Below, piece after piece: positions 12,031 through 23,894 of a stretch of DNA of 64,000 nt; within the stretch, counting starts at the first letter, position 1; the number at the start of each line of letters is the position of its first letter. The translations under genes and the position numbers were made by a program. The DNA comes from Schistosoma mansoni (lineage: Eukaryota > Platyhelminthes > Trematoda > Strigeidida > Schistosomatidae), in assembly GCF_000237925.1 (NCBI RefSeq), contig NW_017386074.1, positions 1 through 64,000 on the forward strand. The letters run 5' to 3'. The notes under the pieces were generated by a model. It was given only the letters and a program-made list of their open reading frames with translations. It was not told the DNA's origin and did not search any database.

Positions 12031-12837
12031 GTCTTAATACCAACAGCGGGAAAATTCAAACAACTCCTAAATGTGCATCAAGAGCATATAAGGTTCGTGA
12101 ATAACCTGATTGGTAGATTACGAGCAACTATTGAATCAGCAGAGATAATTCTCTATATTGACACAAGAGTACAAAAATAGATGTATTCATATTGTTTCAC
12201 CATCGGCCCAAATGATATAACATCAGCATGACTGGAATTCTTTTGCTTAATATATTTTGAGTTTTTTCAACGTACCTTTCAGAATTGTGTTGACTTGATT
12301 TTTCTGTTATTCTTTAAAGAAAACGCCTAAACTAAGTTTTGAAACCTCAAGAATCCATTGTTCTATTGGGATAATACTTAACCTTTTCAAAATAATCCCA
12401 AACTTCACTCGATAGTTCAGTGCACCAAAAAAGTAAAGTAGTATTATTAATTGTCAGTACCTTTCTGTCATACATGATTTAGAAAATAACACAGTTTATT
12501 GATCAACAAAAAAATAGAATAGTTCTTTGATTTATATATCTAATGTTCTTGGATTATGAATGATGGAAGCATTTTATCTGATAAAGTCGGACAAGAAACT
12601 AGATTATCTCTCGAAATCACTAAATAAAGTACATTTAGTTCACAGGATATAATTGTCTATACACATCAAAGCACCACGTGCTGTATCATCTACTGTCCGT
12701 TGGTTCACATTTGCTTAAACTACTTATTATTCTCTTCAAATTCTGAACGTTTAACCAGAAAACGGATTTATATTGAAAGAAAGGAATGTGATGGTTTTGA
12801 CCAACAGATTTCAGGCAATCTGATTAGATGAAGGTAC

Positions 12838-12882
12838 ATCCAGCTGACGAGTCCCGAATAGGACGAAACGTGCGTCCTGGAT
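12838..12882 (+). ncRNA. Hammerhead ribozyme (R1), intact core
   Basis: Stem I ATCCAG/CTGGAT, core CTGACGA, stem II GTCC..GGAC, GAAA, very short stem III, cleavage triplet GTC before CTGGAT. All catalytic core bases are canonical. Confidence 0.8.
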
Positions 12883-13170
12883 TCCACTGCTAGCCACTAT
12901 CAATCTTTGCTTACAATGCTTGTGAATTAAGGCTATATCGAGGCAATACGCTCAGTATGCACATATGCCAATTAGAGACTGACCAGTTGCAGTCCTTAAC
13001 ATCAATGGGAAGATTCAAACAAACAATACTAAGTGAATTCAAACTTCACCCGTTTGCACAAGCTAGTGACTATCAGGACTCAGTAGATGAGTGGATAACG
13101 AGATTGCATTTGAAGCGAAAGGTACTGGGTTCGAGTCTCAGAGTGAACATCAACTCTTAGATGCAGATAT

Positions 13171-13216
13171 ATCCATCTGACGAGTCCCAAATAGGACGAA
13201 ACGCGCGTCTTCAACT
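13171..13216 (+). ncRNA. Hammerhead ribozyme (R1), core intact, stem I broken
   Basis: Core CTGACGA, stem II GTCC..GGAC, GAAA and palindromic stem III ACGCGCGT with GTC are present. The 3' side of stem I reads CTTCAAC instead of CTGGAT, so cleavage would probably be weak. Confidence 0.6.
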
Positions 13217-13703
13217 CCACTGCTAGCAACTATCCATCTTTGCTTATAGTCTGATTAGTTATTTATTTGCCACAACGTTCCAGATGAAAAGTAAGAAAGA
13301 TCGATTGAAATAGACGGTGATAATGAATAATATCGGGAAAACTTCAGCTAAATATGATACAAACAAAAGCAATTTAATGCACTACCTCCAATTATATTAG
13401 AATAAAGATTAACAGGACAGTTTGCAATACAACAACTCAATATTTAGATTTATAAAAGCGGTTAAAATCATTCAATCTCTAGAGTTTTAGAAAGCATGAG
13501 AATATTATTAATGAAGTTACTGCTTAATGAATGGAAAAAAATTTAACCTTCACTGTTTACAACTAATCTTTTGACAAGTAAATTCACACATTCAAATTGT
13601 TGAAACTGTATTGTATATAAATGATACACTTTACTAATTAATTATGACGTTTCATGCAATCAGTTCCCTTTATGTAGTTAAATAAAGCCAGAATAAAATA
13701 TTG

Positions 13704-14806
13704 ATGCAGAATAACTCATACGATGGACTACAGTACAAAGTCGTTCATGGAGGACAGCTGACAGATGCATTTCCAGTAGGAACTGGAGTCAGACAAGACA
13801 GTCTACTCTCTCCTTTCCTCTTTCTTCTGGTGATTGACTGGATTATGAAGACTTCAACATCTGAGAGGAAATACGGAATACAATGGACTTCTCATAATCA
13901 ATTAGATGATTTGAACTTCGTAGATGACTAAGCCCTCCTCTCTCATACACACGAACAAATACAGACGAAGACAGTGAGTGAAGCAGCAGCATCTGCATCG
14001 ATAGGTCTCCACATTCACAAAAGAAGAAGCAAGATTCTCAAATACAACACGGAGAAAAACCAACCCAATCACACTTGATGGCGAAACTCTGGAAGAGGTG
14101 GAAACATTCACGTACCTGGGAAGCATCGTTGATAAACAAGGAGGATCGGATGCAGATGTAAAGGCGAGGATTGGTAAAGCAAGGATAGCATTTCTACAAT
14201 TGAATAACATATGGAACTCAAAACAACTCTCAACTAATTTCAAAGTCGGAATCTTCAATACGAACGTCAAGACAGTCTTTTCTACTGTACGGAGCTGAAA
14301 CGTGGAGAACTACTACAACCATCGTCAAGAAGGTACAAGTATTTATAAACAGTTGTCTTCGCAAAATACTCAACATCCATTGGCCGGATACTATCAGCAA
14401 CAGCATTCTGTGGGAGAGGACAAGCCAGCTTCCAGCCGAAGAGGAAATTAAGAAAAGACGTTGGAAGTTGATAGGACATACTTTGAAGAAATCATCAAAC
14501 TGTATCACGAGTCAAACCCTAACTTGGAATGTTGAAGGGAAGCGGAAAAGAGGAAAGAAAAAGATTGAGTTTATGTATTTAATTTGATTGAATGATAAGT
14601 TTATACGAAAACTGAATTATTGACTTTCAGCTCACAGCAAATGAAGGCCAAAGAACACATTACGTCGGGAAATAGAAGATATGAAAAAGAGGAATGTTAA
14701 CTGGAAAGAACTGGAAAGGATTGTTTGGGACAGAGTTGGATGGAGAATGCTGGTGAGAGGCCTATACTCCTCCACGAGGGGTAACAGGTGTAAGTAAGTA
14801 AGTAAT
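13704..14806 (+). mobile_element. RTE-like LINE, longest copy (RT palm onwards)
   Basis: It begins inside the reverse-transcriptase palm: GGQLTDAFPVGTGVRQDSLL, SPFLFLLVIDWIMK, then LDDLNFVDD, where the catalytic F/YxDD box is FVDD followed by a stop. It continues with the thumb and C-terminal region (METFTYLGSIVDKQGGSDAD at about 14098 onwards) and ends with the usual GTAAG tail near 14800. An unrelated insert of about 80 bases lies at roughly 14558-14638. Several frame changes and the stop make it non-functional. Confidence 0.85.
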
Positions 14807-14933
14807 ATTTCGTGGTTTCTCATCAGCTGCTTACAACCAAATATGTATTAGAATTTTAGCGTCGAGGTAATAAACAGTGTGGAACAGTTGACATAAGTAA
14901 ATGTAAAGGATTGGGATGACAAAAGGTTATCAA

Positions 14934-14970
<37 letters not shown>
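14934..14970. repeat. (TA)n microsatellite
   Basis: Uninterrupted TA dinucleotides just after the LINE at 13704-14806. Shorter TA runs occur at about 10377-10391 and 20500-20515. Confidence 0.9.
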
Positions 14971-14972
<2 letters not shown>

Positions 14973-15261
14973 AAGAAAACATCAGAGGTTATTAGGTGTT
15001 AGAATCTAGGAAGCATAATTGATGGGTGGTGTCTTAGTTTCCACAGTTATCCACTGAAAAATGTCATGAACCCAAAAATGTTAAACTATTTCATATGTTT
15101 CACTATTATTTGCTGATAAGTTTCGTAATGTAAATGTTGTCTAGCATATATTTACATTAGATCATTTACCCGTGATCAGTTATTGATGTTGAATAAACGT
15201 TCATAGTTTACTGATTTCAAAGAAGTACAATGAAACAGCTTATAATAGGATGATATTTTAT

Positions 15262-15745
15262 ATATAGTTGAAATTATGAGTCAATTGAAGTTAGACCCCC
15301 CATGGAAAACCTGGAATACCTGAACGGCCGTTTCATGATTTCAACTATATATCAAAAATTACTACAAGTCTCCACAAACAGCCCACTTATCATATGCTCA
15401 CTAGTGAGTGACTTCATGAGGTATTTCCTGGAGTTCTAGTGAGAAGCGGTAACCAGTGGAGTTCAACCAGGTCTGTTGAGAGATATCAACTCACTGATAA
15501 CATTGGTGAAGTGCTTGCTGAACTTCGTGGATTGATTGAAGTTAGACATTAACACCATTGGATGCCGGCTCAGTGGTCTGTCGGTTAAGTACCCACGCAC
15601 ACTACTGAGGAGTCCCACAATAGGACGAAATGGCTATGCGGTTCTTCCACGTTTTCCATGGTGGTCTACTTTCAATTGACTCATGATTTCAACTATATAT
15701 ATATAAAATTACAAAAAATCTCCACAAACAACCCCCTCATAATAG
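15262..15745. mobile_element. R2 SINE with foldback ends, just upstream of exon 1
   Basis: A short inverted hammerhead end (15262-15345) is followed by the 3' body in minus order, the tRNA-like segment and a plus hammerhead end to 15745. The plus core is CTGAGGA but the cleavage triplet is lost. Confidence 0.7.
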
Positions 15746-16099
15746 GATAAACTAAAAATTTCATGAAACAACCAATCAAAATTGAGCTGTGATTTGATTG
15801 GTTAATTTTAAAATTGAGCAAATATTTCGTTTTTCTTTTAAATATTCTTTTTACAAATTGTGTAAATTTTAAATCTAATTTAATATATTCAACAATGTAA
15901 CATAGTAACTGGAATTAAAATTATTTTCCCTATTTATCCAATATTAAACCAGTTTCATTAAACCCATGTATTATGGCATTCTCTTCTTTTCATTGTATAG
16001 ATAACACAAATATGTTTTATACAAAGAATATACTACTATTGTACATTGATAGTAATACCTTTTCTAATAATAATAATAATAATAATAATAATCAACATT

Positions 16100-16505
16100 A
16101 TGTCAATTAATGGAAAATCTAATCAGAAATCAATATTATTGATTTTATTTTATCGATTTATTATAAAATTGGATTATCATTATTATTATTATTACTATTA
16201 CTATTATATAATTATAATATTATCATGGTTATTATCATTAACAATGTGTAAAGAATTAATGTATAATGAACAATATTATAATATTAAAAATTATATAAAA
16301 GGACCAGAAAATCAAACTATATTATATAATAGTAATACTATAATGTATTGTAGAATATATAATAATAATAATATAACAAAATTGAAATCATTTTATACAG
16401 AATATATCAATGTTCAATGGATTATAGATGGATTTGGTGTAAATAATGAAAGTTTAAAAGCTGTATTTGGTGATCGTTATTCAATGCCTGGACCAATTGA
16501 AGAAG
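16100..16505 (+). CDS. Exon 1: signal peptide and first half of Ig domain 1
   Basis: The first in-frame ATG (16100) gives a hydrophobic leader rich in Ile and Leu, followed by nine consecutive tyrosines (residues 28-36) coded by a TAT/TAC repeat, then IIIILSWLLSLTMC. This is a plausible but odd signal or signal-anchor segment. From about residue 68 the sequence reads as an Ig V/I-type domain: C84, W107 in VQWIIDGFG, and RYSMPGPIEEG at the end. The donor is GAAG|GTATGA, phase 1. The family match is to the first Ig domain of nephrin, Kirre and Roughest, where the same motif order occurs. An ATG further downstream (M49) could also serve, and an upstream non-coding exon cannot be excluded. AAT-repeat DNA lies immediately upstream (about 16067-16092). 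Confidence 0.82.
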
Positions 16506-16808
16506 GTATGATGAGATCATTATTATTATTATGATAATAACATCATGATTCATTTATCAGTATTATAACTTGATCAGTGTTACTGATATGGGTATTTACT
16601 ATGATTGTGGAATAGTTGCTATTTTATCATTTATTGTAAATAAAACAAGACTTCGTTTTTAATGCAAGATTATAAAAGTGGATTAATTGATAAGGTAACT
16701 GATAATTAAGCGATATTCACATTCATTCGCATTAATGTAAATATTTTTACTAATCAATAAATTTGAATGAACTGATTCAGTAGTAAATTAATAAACTAAT
16801 ATGTGTAT

Positions 16809-17037
16809 ATTCAGAAGGGATTTTGTGGAGAATTCAGTATTTTCATAGTTGAAATCATGAGTCAATTGAAGCTGTATCACCATGGAAAACTTGGAAGCAC
16901 AAGACTGCCATTTCGTTCTATTATGGGACTCCTCAGCAGTGCGCATCCTCGATCTCACCTCTCGAGATTCGAACCCAGGACCTACCAGCTTCGCGCCGGA
17001 GCATTTAACCGTTAGACCACTGAGCCAGCATCCAACT
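16809..17037 (-). mobile_element. R2 SINE in intron 1
   Basis: Minus unit with hammerhead strands (core CTGAGGA), B box-like GGGTTCGAATCTC and A box-like TGGTCTAACGGTTAA, truncated after the tRNA-like region. About 300 bases downstream of exon 1. Confidence 0.75.
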
Positions 17038-18004
17038 ATGATAATATGTGTATACAATTTTATAAGTCAATAAATAAACCGATTTGACTGAAAAATGTTA
17101 TTTATCACTCAATTATATATTTATTCTTTTCCTAATATAAGAAGTTTTCAGCTACTCATTTGAATAATGAAGTTCACCCATTGACCAGCATAAGTATTGT
17201 TAAATGGTATTAGTAATTTGAAGATATACTACTTACTAAGTGATGTTTACGGGTTAGTGACATTATAGTAGATGTAGAAAAATCTAAACCATTGAACTTA
17301 ACAGGAAAAAGGAAATTGTTTTATTTAGTACATCTCAGAAGGAATGATTAAGAATTGTATTTGAACATAGTAATTAGAATGGGAAACTAATGAATTAAGA
17401 CACTTATTATGATCTATCAAATACTAATGAAATACTGCTTTCTCATTTAATCCTTGTAAAATGAATGATCTACTTAACATGTTTACTAACAAACAACTAT
17501 ATTAACAACCAAATCTTGTAGATCTATTACTTTTTATATTAGGCTTTGTTTGTGTTAACGAACAACGTTAAAATGTAATTCCCTATATTTTTCATGTATT
17601 ACTGTGATTAGTGGAGATCAATCACATCAAGTATGAGGGATTTACTAATCGATACCATTTAAATATGACTGTATAATACAACGGATCGATTAAAATTAAG
17701 TATACAAAAAACTATGGATGCCAACTCAGTGATTTCAGCGTTAAATAATGACTGTTACACTTGAAGATTGTGAGTCCCATCACCTAATTTGAGGACGTGA
17801 ATATGTAATCTTAAAGAGTCTCATACACCACAAAAACATCATTTCTATGCTTTGCAAGTTTTTAATATATATTTAACTAAGATTAGCTATTAATGTAAAC
17901 TTTGAACGAATTCTTTTCATTAAATAAACCTATAACATGATTTTCTCTAAGCTGACTAGTTAATGTTCTATCAAATAGTGAACGAAGTAAACAAAGTTCA
18001 AAAG

Positions 18005-18080
18005 TTCATTTAGTATTGTTTGTTTGAAATGAGCGTCCTGGATTCCGCTGCTTGCCACTATCCATCTCTGCTTACCAAAG
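18005..18080 (+). mobile_element. R1 SINE fragment
   Basis: A piece of reversed head (TTTAGTATTGTTTGTTTGAA) abuts the tail GAGCGTCCTGGATTCC...CTATCCATCTCTGCTTACC; everything between is missing. Confidence 0.55.
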
Positions 18081-18734
18081 TTCAAAAGATTAAGATCTAT
18101 TTAAATACTGACCTGTAATAATCCTCATCAGTGATCAGATGTGTATGTAAGTCTTTTATAACCTAGAATATATATACATAAATAGGCGGATAACCTTAGC
18201 TAGATTATATTAGCTTTTAGTGAAAAATGTTTTTAACACGAAATATATACTGCAGTCACCCTTGGATACTTTATATAGTAGGTAAATAAAACTATAATTT
18301 CTTATTCATTAATGGACTTATATACAATAGACCTTATGAATCTACTAACTATCAATCAACTATTTACTATAAGTTGATACGTTTAAAGGCAGAAAGAAAC
18401 AAATAACTAACATGCTATGAATGACATTGAAGTAGAATGAATTCGAGGAGTATTCAACCAAAAATTCTTAATAACTATCAATTCTATATTCATCCTGTAA
18501 GTGTCAGTCTGATTTTGGATTTGAGAAGAAAAAGTGTGAAATATCTAAGTAAGATCTATCGAACTTGAGATAAAAAATTTGCATAAATTACTTTTTATTT
18601 CTCTTTCTATCATACATTGAATGATACTGAAGTATAATTAAGTAGTCTTTTATATAGACTAGAAATTATTGTTTAAATATTCTATAAAGAAAATACTTTA
18701 TTTACTAAATCGATTGTATATTAACAATCATATT

Positions 18735-19000
18735 GATTCACGTTTCGTCCTGTTTGAAATTCATCGTTAGTTGGATATTTCCACATCCCAAGGTTGATGT
18801 TTACTACATTGAACAGTCTAGTGGCTATCAGAACTCGGTAGCTAAGTAGATAACGTGATGGCGTTTGAAGTGAACGGTACTGGGTTCCAGTCCTGGAGTG
18901 AACATCAACTCTCAGATGAAGGGACATTCGGCTGATGGGTCTTAAATAGGACGAAACGCGCATCCTGGGTTTAACTCCTACATACCATCTATCTTTGCTT
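18735..19000. mobile_element. R1 SINE, inverted hammerhead ends around a tRNA-like core
   Basis: A minus-oriented hammerhead end (18738-18808) faces a plus-oriented tRNA-like plus hammerhead segment (18820-19000). The plus core is CTGATGG, so it is defective. Confidence 0.65.
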
Positions 19001-19055
19001 ATAATAATGTTTATGTTTAAATTTCATTTTCCTTAGGATATTGTTATTTTCAAAT

Positions 19056-19373
19056 CTATCCTTCTACTATTTGACTTGATGTAATATTAATCTTGCCATT
19101 ATTGTTGTTATAAAATTGCCACTGATCAGTCTTTTTTTGATATACGGCATTTTGGAAGGACTTCCTCGATAATTTTATAAATTCGCAAGTATTTAAGTAA
19201 ACATCGATTGTAGGTATCAGTTCATTATCAATAAAGAAAACTTCCAGTGTGTCTAATTGAAGAGCTTCAAATAGAACGGAAAAAGTGTCTTGGGTTTTAT
19301 TGTTAGGCCGTACATAACTTTGAAGAAATAAATAGTTCTCTCTTTTCAAAATGATAAAGGGAACTTTGTTCAT
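19056..19373 (-). CDS. Unrecognised 105-codon open frame in intron 1
   Basis: An ATG-led frame preceded six codons upstream by an in-frame stop. It begins MNKVPFIILKRENYLFLQSY, contains TFSVLFEALQLDTLEVFFID and NELIPTIDVYLNTCEFIKLS, and ends NITSSQIVEG. Mixed hydrophobic and charged composition looks more protein-like than other chance frames here. No repeat family overlaps it and I recognise no domain. It could be an intronless small gene, a pseudogene or retroelement fragment, or chance. Confidence 0.25.
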   Translation of the reverse strand: MNKVPFIILKRENYLFLQSYVRPNNKTQDTFSVLFEALQLDTLEVFFIDNELIPTIDVYLNTCEFIKLSRKSFQNAVYQKKTDQWQFYNNNNGKINITSSQIVEG

Positions 19374-19554
19374 GAAATAGTTGGATGTTTAAGAGACAGA
19401 TAGAGAAAAGTAATATAAAATATTCTGTATATATATCTAGTAAACAAAAGAATAAATAAATTGATTCAAAGGATGGTTCCTAATAATATCGATTGATCTT
19501 GTGCAATCAGCTATATATTATCAGATTTTTCATTTGTTATTATTTATTTATCAT

Positions 19555-20055
19555 TTTATTTAAACACATAAAAATTGATACACGGAGGCACCAAAAAGAT
19601 ATGCACCATATAGATCATTCGATTTATGTAAGGGCTGGGATACTTCCCAGATGCCCAAACCGAAGCAGATGGTTTTCTCAGGGGGTCGCTCTCCAAGCCT
19701 TTGACCTAAAGGTCTAATCCACAAGACAGTGAAGCAAAGTATGGAGATACTTCTCCATAGTAGCCGGTGACCAATAATTAGTTCGTACGCTATTTGTTTC
19801 CCCGGGATCCTGGAATCCATGTGCATCATAGGTTTGTAATCAGCGTATTCCAACTCTGCTAGGTGGATCCTCCATTTCCACTAAACCGTGAAGAGAGTTG
19901 GACATTCTCTTATTGTCCTCCTTAATTTCGTAAACAATTATAAGGCAGCGAGTAGGACTTCTCTGAAAGAGGCTGGTCATGTGAGAGCATTTGGAGAGGG
20001 AGAGCTGACTCTCCACTCTCAACCATACCAGGGCATTTGGGGGTCAATCAATCGA
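19555..20055 (-). repeat. R4 dispersed repeat, copy 1
   Basis: About 500 bases, GC-richer than its surroundings, homologous to 30055-30560. On the minus strand it ends in a GTTTAAATAAAATGATAAATAAATAA tail-like run, which suggests the 3' end of a retrotransposon. No conserved protein is readable; family unassigned. Confidence 0.7.
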
Positions 20056-21129
20056 CTATATATATTCGGTAAAAGTTAATGTTGGCATTTATTATTTATT
20101 TTAAATGTATGTCTGATCGATCTTCATTTTTATATGACAAAATTTTTATATTTGCAACTAAGTAAATGACTTTCACTATTAGTATGGCAATTCAATAACT
20201 ATTTTACTAAATTCTCATAACTGATTGTTAATTTTATTAGTCAGTTACAAAAGGTTTAAATATTTACTGTATCAATTAAGTAGATTTTTTTAGTTGTTCC
20301 ATCAAATTGATTTAAAGTGGATGGTGGTAGTTTCCAGGATGTTTTGAAATTAGTCTAATGTTCGTTTGTATTCATCATGTAAGGATGTCTAAATACTTTG
20401 GCGGTAGGATTAGTGTTTCTCTCTAGATTTAAACGTATATCATCCAGCCTCAATGTCGAACATGTTACAGATGAAATAAACTGGTGGTCGCCGATCTTTA
20501 TATATATATATATATTGTGTAGTTTCATGGTAGCTTGATTCAATTTACTTAGTAATTTATGGAATATTTATTAAAACTGTATTGTGGTTAGATGATTGGA
20601 TAGACATATTGACATCATCATTAAATGTGTTAGTTGTTTAACAGCAGATATTTATTTTAATGAAATACTCTAATGTAAATATTAATGAACTGAAGTACGT
20701 CTTTTGTACACTGTTCAAACTTTTAAGCCGTGATCGACATAACAAGATTGATACTAATATGAGGTACTTTAGTAAATGTATTTCATATATCACTTTCTAT
20801 CTGAAAATAAGATGAAATTTATACTAAAGTATAGTGGGGAAGATTTGTAGCTCAGGTGGATGATTTTGATGGAGTTTTGTTCTCTGAGCTGGATGGTTTT
20901 GTCATAGGGCTTTCATTGTCCTTCTGAACGACATCATCAGCACAAACTTTGGGTAGGAGTGAAGTGTTTGAATTTCTCCATATGTAGTTCACAGCTTGTC
21001 CTTAATCGAATGATATTTAATTTACTGAAAATTGGATTCATCAAATTAAATTCTTAATTTTTTTTTGAAAATTTTAAAATATACCTATATGTGTATGTAG
21101 GTTGACGCGTGAATTGAACTATGAAACAT

Positions 21130-21520
21130 ACTACAATATCCACAATTCCTCATGCTGATAATAACTATATGCTCATTAGTGACTAGATTCAAGATGGATT
21201 TATTTGATGTCTAGTAATACGGCATAAACAGTGGAGTCCAATCTGTGTCAGATGTGAGACAGTTATTCATCTAAGACAATCGATAAAGGTTTGCTCAAAA
21301 TCATTAATCGATTGAAATTAGACATCAACACTGTTGGATACCGGCTTATTGGTGTAAAAGTTGAGCATTCGCGCGTGAGACCAAATGTTCTTGGTTTGAG
21401 TCCAGCATGTGGAGTCATAGATACTCATTGTTGATGGGGTGTCATACTAGGACGGTCTTGATCAGATTAACTCACGAATCTGACTGTGAAAATACTACAA
21501 TTTTCACAAATCCCCTTAAT
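21130..21520 (+). mobile_element. R2 SINE, divergent subfamily
   Basis: Body and tRNA-like part in + orientation (GGCTTATTGGTGTAAAAGTTG, CTTGGTTTGAGTCC), then a degraded hammerhead (TTGTTGATGGGGTGTCATACT) and the GAATCTGACTGTGAAAATACT end. This subfamily also founded the tandem array next to it. Confidence 0.65.
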
Positions 21521-21834
21521 GTTTATATGTGTATCCATTAGGATTGTGATTTCCATAGGAAAATGTTAAACATTTAATTATAATACGAATAAAAATATAG
21601 CACTCTAACATTGAAAATATATTGTAAGTTTATTCCTGTCAACTTATAACTTATCTGGTTATAATATCATTTCATTAAATTGACATTGAAATCTTCTTCA
21701 ATATTCACCTGTGACAGATAAGAAAATCGTGTATCTTTAACGATTGACATTATTACCAAGTAATGAACTTTGACAAGGTTTAGAAAAAACCGACTTATGA
21801 CTATGAAATATTCATTACTTTTATATCTTCATCT

Positions 21835-23611
21835 TGTCAGAAGTTGAGCGTTCGCTTGTGGGATCGAAAGCCCTAGCATACGGAGTCATAGATACTCATT
21901 GTTGAAAGGTCTTCATACTAGGACAAGGCAGCTGTCTAATGCCTTCAAGTTTTCAACGATGTTCTAGATCAGAATAACTTACGAATCCATTCCTTTTTAT
22001 ATCTTCATCTCCTATTCAAGGTATTCAGGACCAAAGATTTGTGTATATATATACACTGATATACAATGTTTAAGTACAATTTATACTCATTGTTGAAGGG
22101 TCCTCATACTAAGACAAGGCAGCTGTCTAATGCCTTCAAGTTTTCAATGATATTCTAGATCAGAATAACTTACGAATCCATTCCTTTTTATATCTTCATT
22201 TCCTATTCAAGGTATTCAGGACCAAACATTTGTGTATATATATACACTGATATACAATGTTTAAGTACAATTTATACTCATTGTTGAAGAGTCCTCAAAC
22301 TAAGACAAGGCAGCTGTCTAATGCCTCCAGGTTTTCAACGATGTTCTAGATCAGAATAACTTACGAATCCATTCCTTTTTATATCTTCATCTCCCATTCA
22401 AGGTATTCAGGACCAAAGATTTGTGTATATATATACACTGATATACAATGTTTAAGTACAATTTATACTCATTGTTGAAGGGTGCTCATACTAAGACAAG
22501 GCAGCTGTCTAATGCCTTCAAGTTTTCAATGATATTCTAGATCAGAATAACTTACGAATCCATTCCTTTTTATATCTTCATCTCCTATTCAAGGTATTCA
22601 GGACCAAAGATTTGTGTATATATATACACTGATATACAATGTTTAAGTACAATTTATACTCATTGTTGAAGGGTCCTCATACTAAGACAAGGCAGCTGTC
22701 TAATGCCTTCAAGTTTTCAATGATATTCTAGATCAGAATAACTTACGAATCCATTCCTTTTTATATCTTCATTTCCTATTCAAGGTAATCAAGACCAAAC
22801 ATTTGTGTATATATATACACTGATATACAATGTTTAAGTACAATTTATACTCATTGTTGAAGAGTCCTCAAACTAAGACAAGGCAGCTGTCTAATGCCTT
22901 CAAGTTTTCAATGATATTCTAGATCAGAATAACTTACGAATCCATTCCTTTTTATATCTTCATCTCCTATTCAAGGTATTCAGGACCAAAGATTTGTGTA
23001 TATATATACACTGATATACAATGTTTAAGTACAATTTATACTCATTGTTGAAGAGTCCTCATACTAAGACAAGGCAGCCGTTTAATGCCTCCAGGTTTTC
23101 AACGATGTTCTAGATCAGAATAACTTACGAATCCATTCCTTTTTATATCTTCATCTCCTATTCAAGGTATTCAGGACCAAAGATTTGTGTATATATATAC
23201 ACTGATATACAATGTTTAAGTACAATTTATACTCATTGTTGAAGAGTCCTCATACTAAGACAAGGCAGCCGTTTAATGCCTCCAGGTTTTCAACGATGTT
23301 CTAGATCAGAATAACTTACGAATCCATTCCTTTTTATATCTTCATCTCCTATTCAAGGTATTCAGGACCAAAGATTTGTGTATATATATACACTGATATA
23401 CAATGTTTAAGTACAATTTATACTCATTGTTGAAGGGTCCTCATACTAAGACAAGGCAGCTGTCTAATGCCTTCAAGTTTTCAATGATATTCTAGATCAG
23501 AATAACTTACGAATCCATTTCTTTTTATATCTTTATCTCCTATTCAAGGTATTCAGGACCAAAGATTTGTGTATATATATACACATACATATACAATGTT
23601 TATGTACAATT
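21835..23611 (+). repeat. Tandem array, about nine 191-bp units derived from an R2-subfamily SINE
   Basis: The left end (21835-21890) is the tRNA-like part of the SINE. From about 21895 the unit starting TACTCATTGTTGAAG repeats: starts near 21895, 22084, 22275, 22466, 22657, 22848, 23039, 23230 and 23421, spaced 191 bases after the first 189. Each unit contains the degraded hammerhead strands, the SINE tail (AGATCAGAATAACTTACGAA), about 100 bases of non-SINE flank and a palindromic TGTGTATATATATACAC. Units are nearly identical, with a few shared variants (CTCAAACT or CTCATACT; GTCTAATG or GTTTAATG) that alternate, pointing to recent spread. Confidence 0.92.
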
Positions 23612-23894
23612 TATAGTTTTGTACTGTAATAAATTTTTAAAAAAAGTTTTGTTTATTTAAAGCATAAATTCAATTTATGAATTAGTTTGTTTACTTTTTT
23701 TAATAGAGTGATAAACTATCAGAAATGGTTAATAAACAATTATTCTTTAGAAAATTTTATTCTTCAAATTCAAATTCTAATCTTGATATGTTCTTGTTGA
23801 AACTAGTTTAATGCTAGGGGGTCTTGATTGTTTTCAATGTTTACAAATCAATGTAGATGTTTCCTTTTTTGATCATTGAAAAATATTTGTGATA

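Larger units (their letters stand above)
12830..13250 (+). mobile_element. R1 SINE tandem dimer with two hammerheads
   Basis: The hammerhead end of one unit (12830-12905) runs without a gap into a complete second unit. Core motifs CTGACGA at 12844 and 13177 are 333 bases apart, giving the unit length. The second unit contains the head, an A box-like region (GATGAGTGGATAACGAG) and a B box-like GGGTTCGAGTCTC. This is the arrangement expected if a multimeric transcript were the copied form. Confidence 0.82.
1..16099. other. Upstream region: repeats and unassigned AT-rich DNA
   Basis: No host exon is supported here. The interval holds LINE pieces (1-550, 3811-4090, 11776-12030, 13704-14806), R1 copies (1127-1410, 4394-4831, 5798-6160, 8045-8355, 8805-8900, 9103-9648, 12830-13250), R2 copies (2425-2890, 7122-7850, 8570-8700, 10577-10612, 10901-11310, 15262-15745), one R8 repeat and a (TTTG)n tract. 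Between them, for example 1420-2400, 2950-3800, 4860-5440, 6850-7120, 9660-10560, 12040-12820 and 13260-13690, I see only low-complexity AT-rich sequence with short chance reading frames. The gene's promoter should lie just upstream of 16100, but no motif could be called. Confidence 0.6.

Noticed and set aside
13902-14508. Minus-strand frames of 65-122 codons
   Set aside because: Antisense shadows of the LINE at 13704-14806.
21891-23611. CRISPR-like array
   Set aside because: Units are 191 bp and contiguous with no variable spacers; this is a eukaryotic tandem repeat.
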